From Bolinopsis microptera (lineage: Eukaryota > Ctenophora > Tentaculata > Lobata > Bolinopsidae), in assembly GCF_026151205.1 (NCBI RefSeq), contig NC_087074.1, positions 16,627,962 through 16,691,961 on the forward strand: DNA of 64,000 nt. The letters are read 5' to 3'. The notes beneath the pieces are model-generated. The model saw nothing but the letters and a program-made list of their open reading frames with translations, did no database searches and was not told where the DNA came from. Shown one piece after another: positions 63,887-64,000 of this stretch (positions are counted from its first letter, which is position 1; each line of letters begins with the position of its first letter). Made by a program: the position numbers and the translations under genes.

Positions 63887-64000
63887 GAACTGAGAGGTGA
63901 TTTATAATAATAAAACCACGATTTACCACGATTTACCGCGTTTTCTTCCATTCCGCCAGTCTCTGTAGTAACTAGTAAATCAGGGTTTTACCAGATAAAA

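Overview
The window is animal (metazoan) nuclear DNA: AT-rich and intron-containing (GTAAGT donors, pyrimidine-AG acceptors), with recognisable animal genes (an ATG14/Barkor homologue, an Ig-like cell-surface receptor, BTB-domain genes) and a heavy load of nested transposable elements and minisatellites. An invertebrate fits best. A cnidarian is my guess from the mix of Copia, CR1/L2-like LINE and Ig-like receptor genes, but the sequence does not prove it.

Layout. 1-12.33 kb is a CR1/L2-type LINE (ORF1 with an SGNH esterase, ORF2 with endonuclease and RT). Its ORF1 is interrupted by a near-pristine Copia element (278-5367, identical-looking LTRs, 5-bp TSD). 13.1-13.6 kb is a retroelement remnant and 13.8-14.85 kb is ATG14. 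16.55-17.5 kb is a 23-bp minisatellite. 19.6-27.1 kb is a five-exon gene for an unrecognised 245-residue basic/serine-rich protein, with a glutaredoxin-like reading frame in its second intron. 27.6-28.8 kb holds two more minisatellites.

30.5-48.6 kb is a tandemly duplicated BTB gene on the minus strand. Copy 1 (30.86-32.56 kb) is intact. Copy 2 (34.7-47.8 kb) has a nonsense codon and is split by two insertions. One is a G-run/C-run terminal-inverted-repeat element (35.2-39.8 kb), which contains a second element of the same design full of homopyrimidine repeat, plus a short interspersed element. The other is a 5'-truncated LINE (39.8-46.65 kb), whose RT frame is interrupted by a 5.47-kb almost perfectly palindromic element (40,981-46,448) that carries a zinc-finger gene in each arm and is flanked by a 6-bp TSD. 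A third, N-terminal BTB fragment follows.

49-54.9 kb is gene-poor, with a GGGTCA hexamer array, a 58-bp palindrome, a 283-bp TIR element and further copies of the interspersed family. 55.98-61.08 kb (minus) is a ten-exon gene whose exons join in phase: signal peptide, Ig-like ectodomain, one membrane helix, then two intracellular PAH (SIN3-type) domains. I know of no receptor with that architecture. Upstream, a 38-bp minisatellite (61.69-63.48 kb) repeats the 5' splice-site region of an Ig-type exon of a partial gene that runs off the right edge.

The genes do not form one pathway. The cell-surface locus at 56-64 kb and the stacked-insertion BTB locus are the two places where the window looks new.
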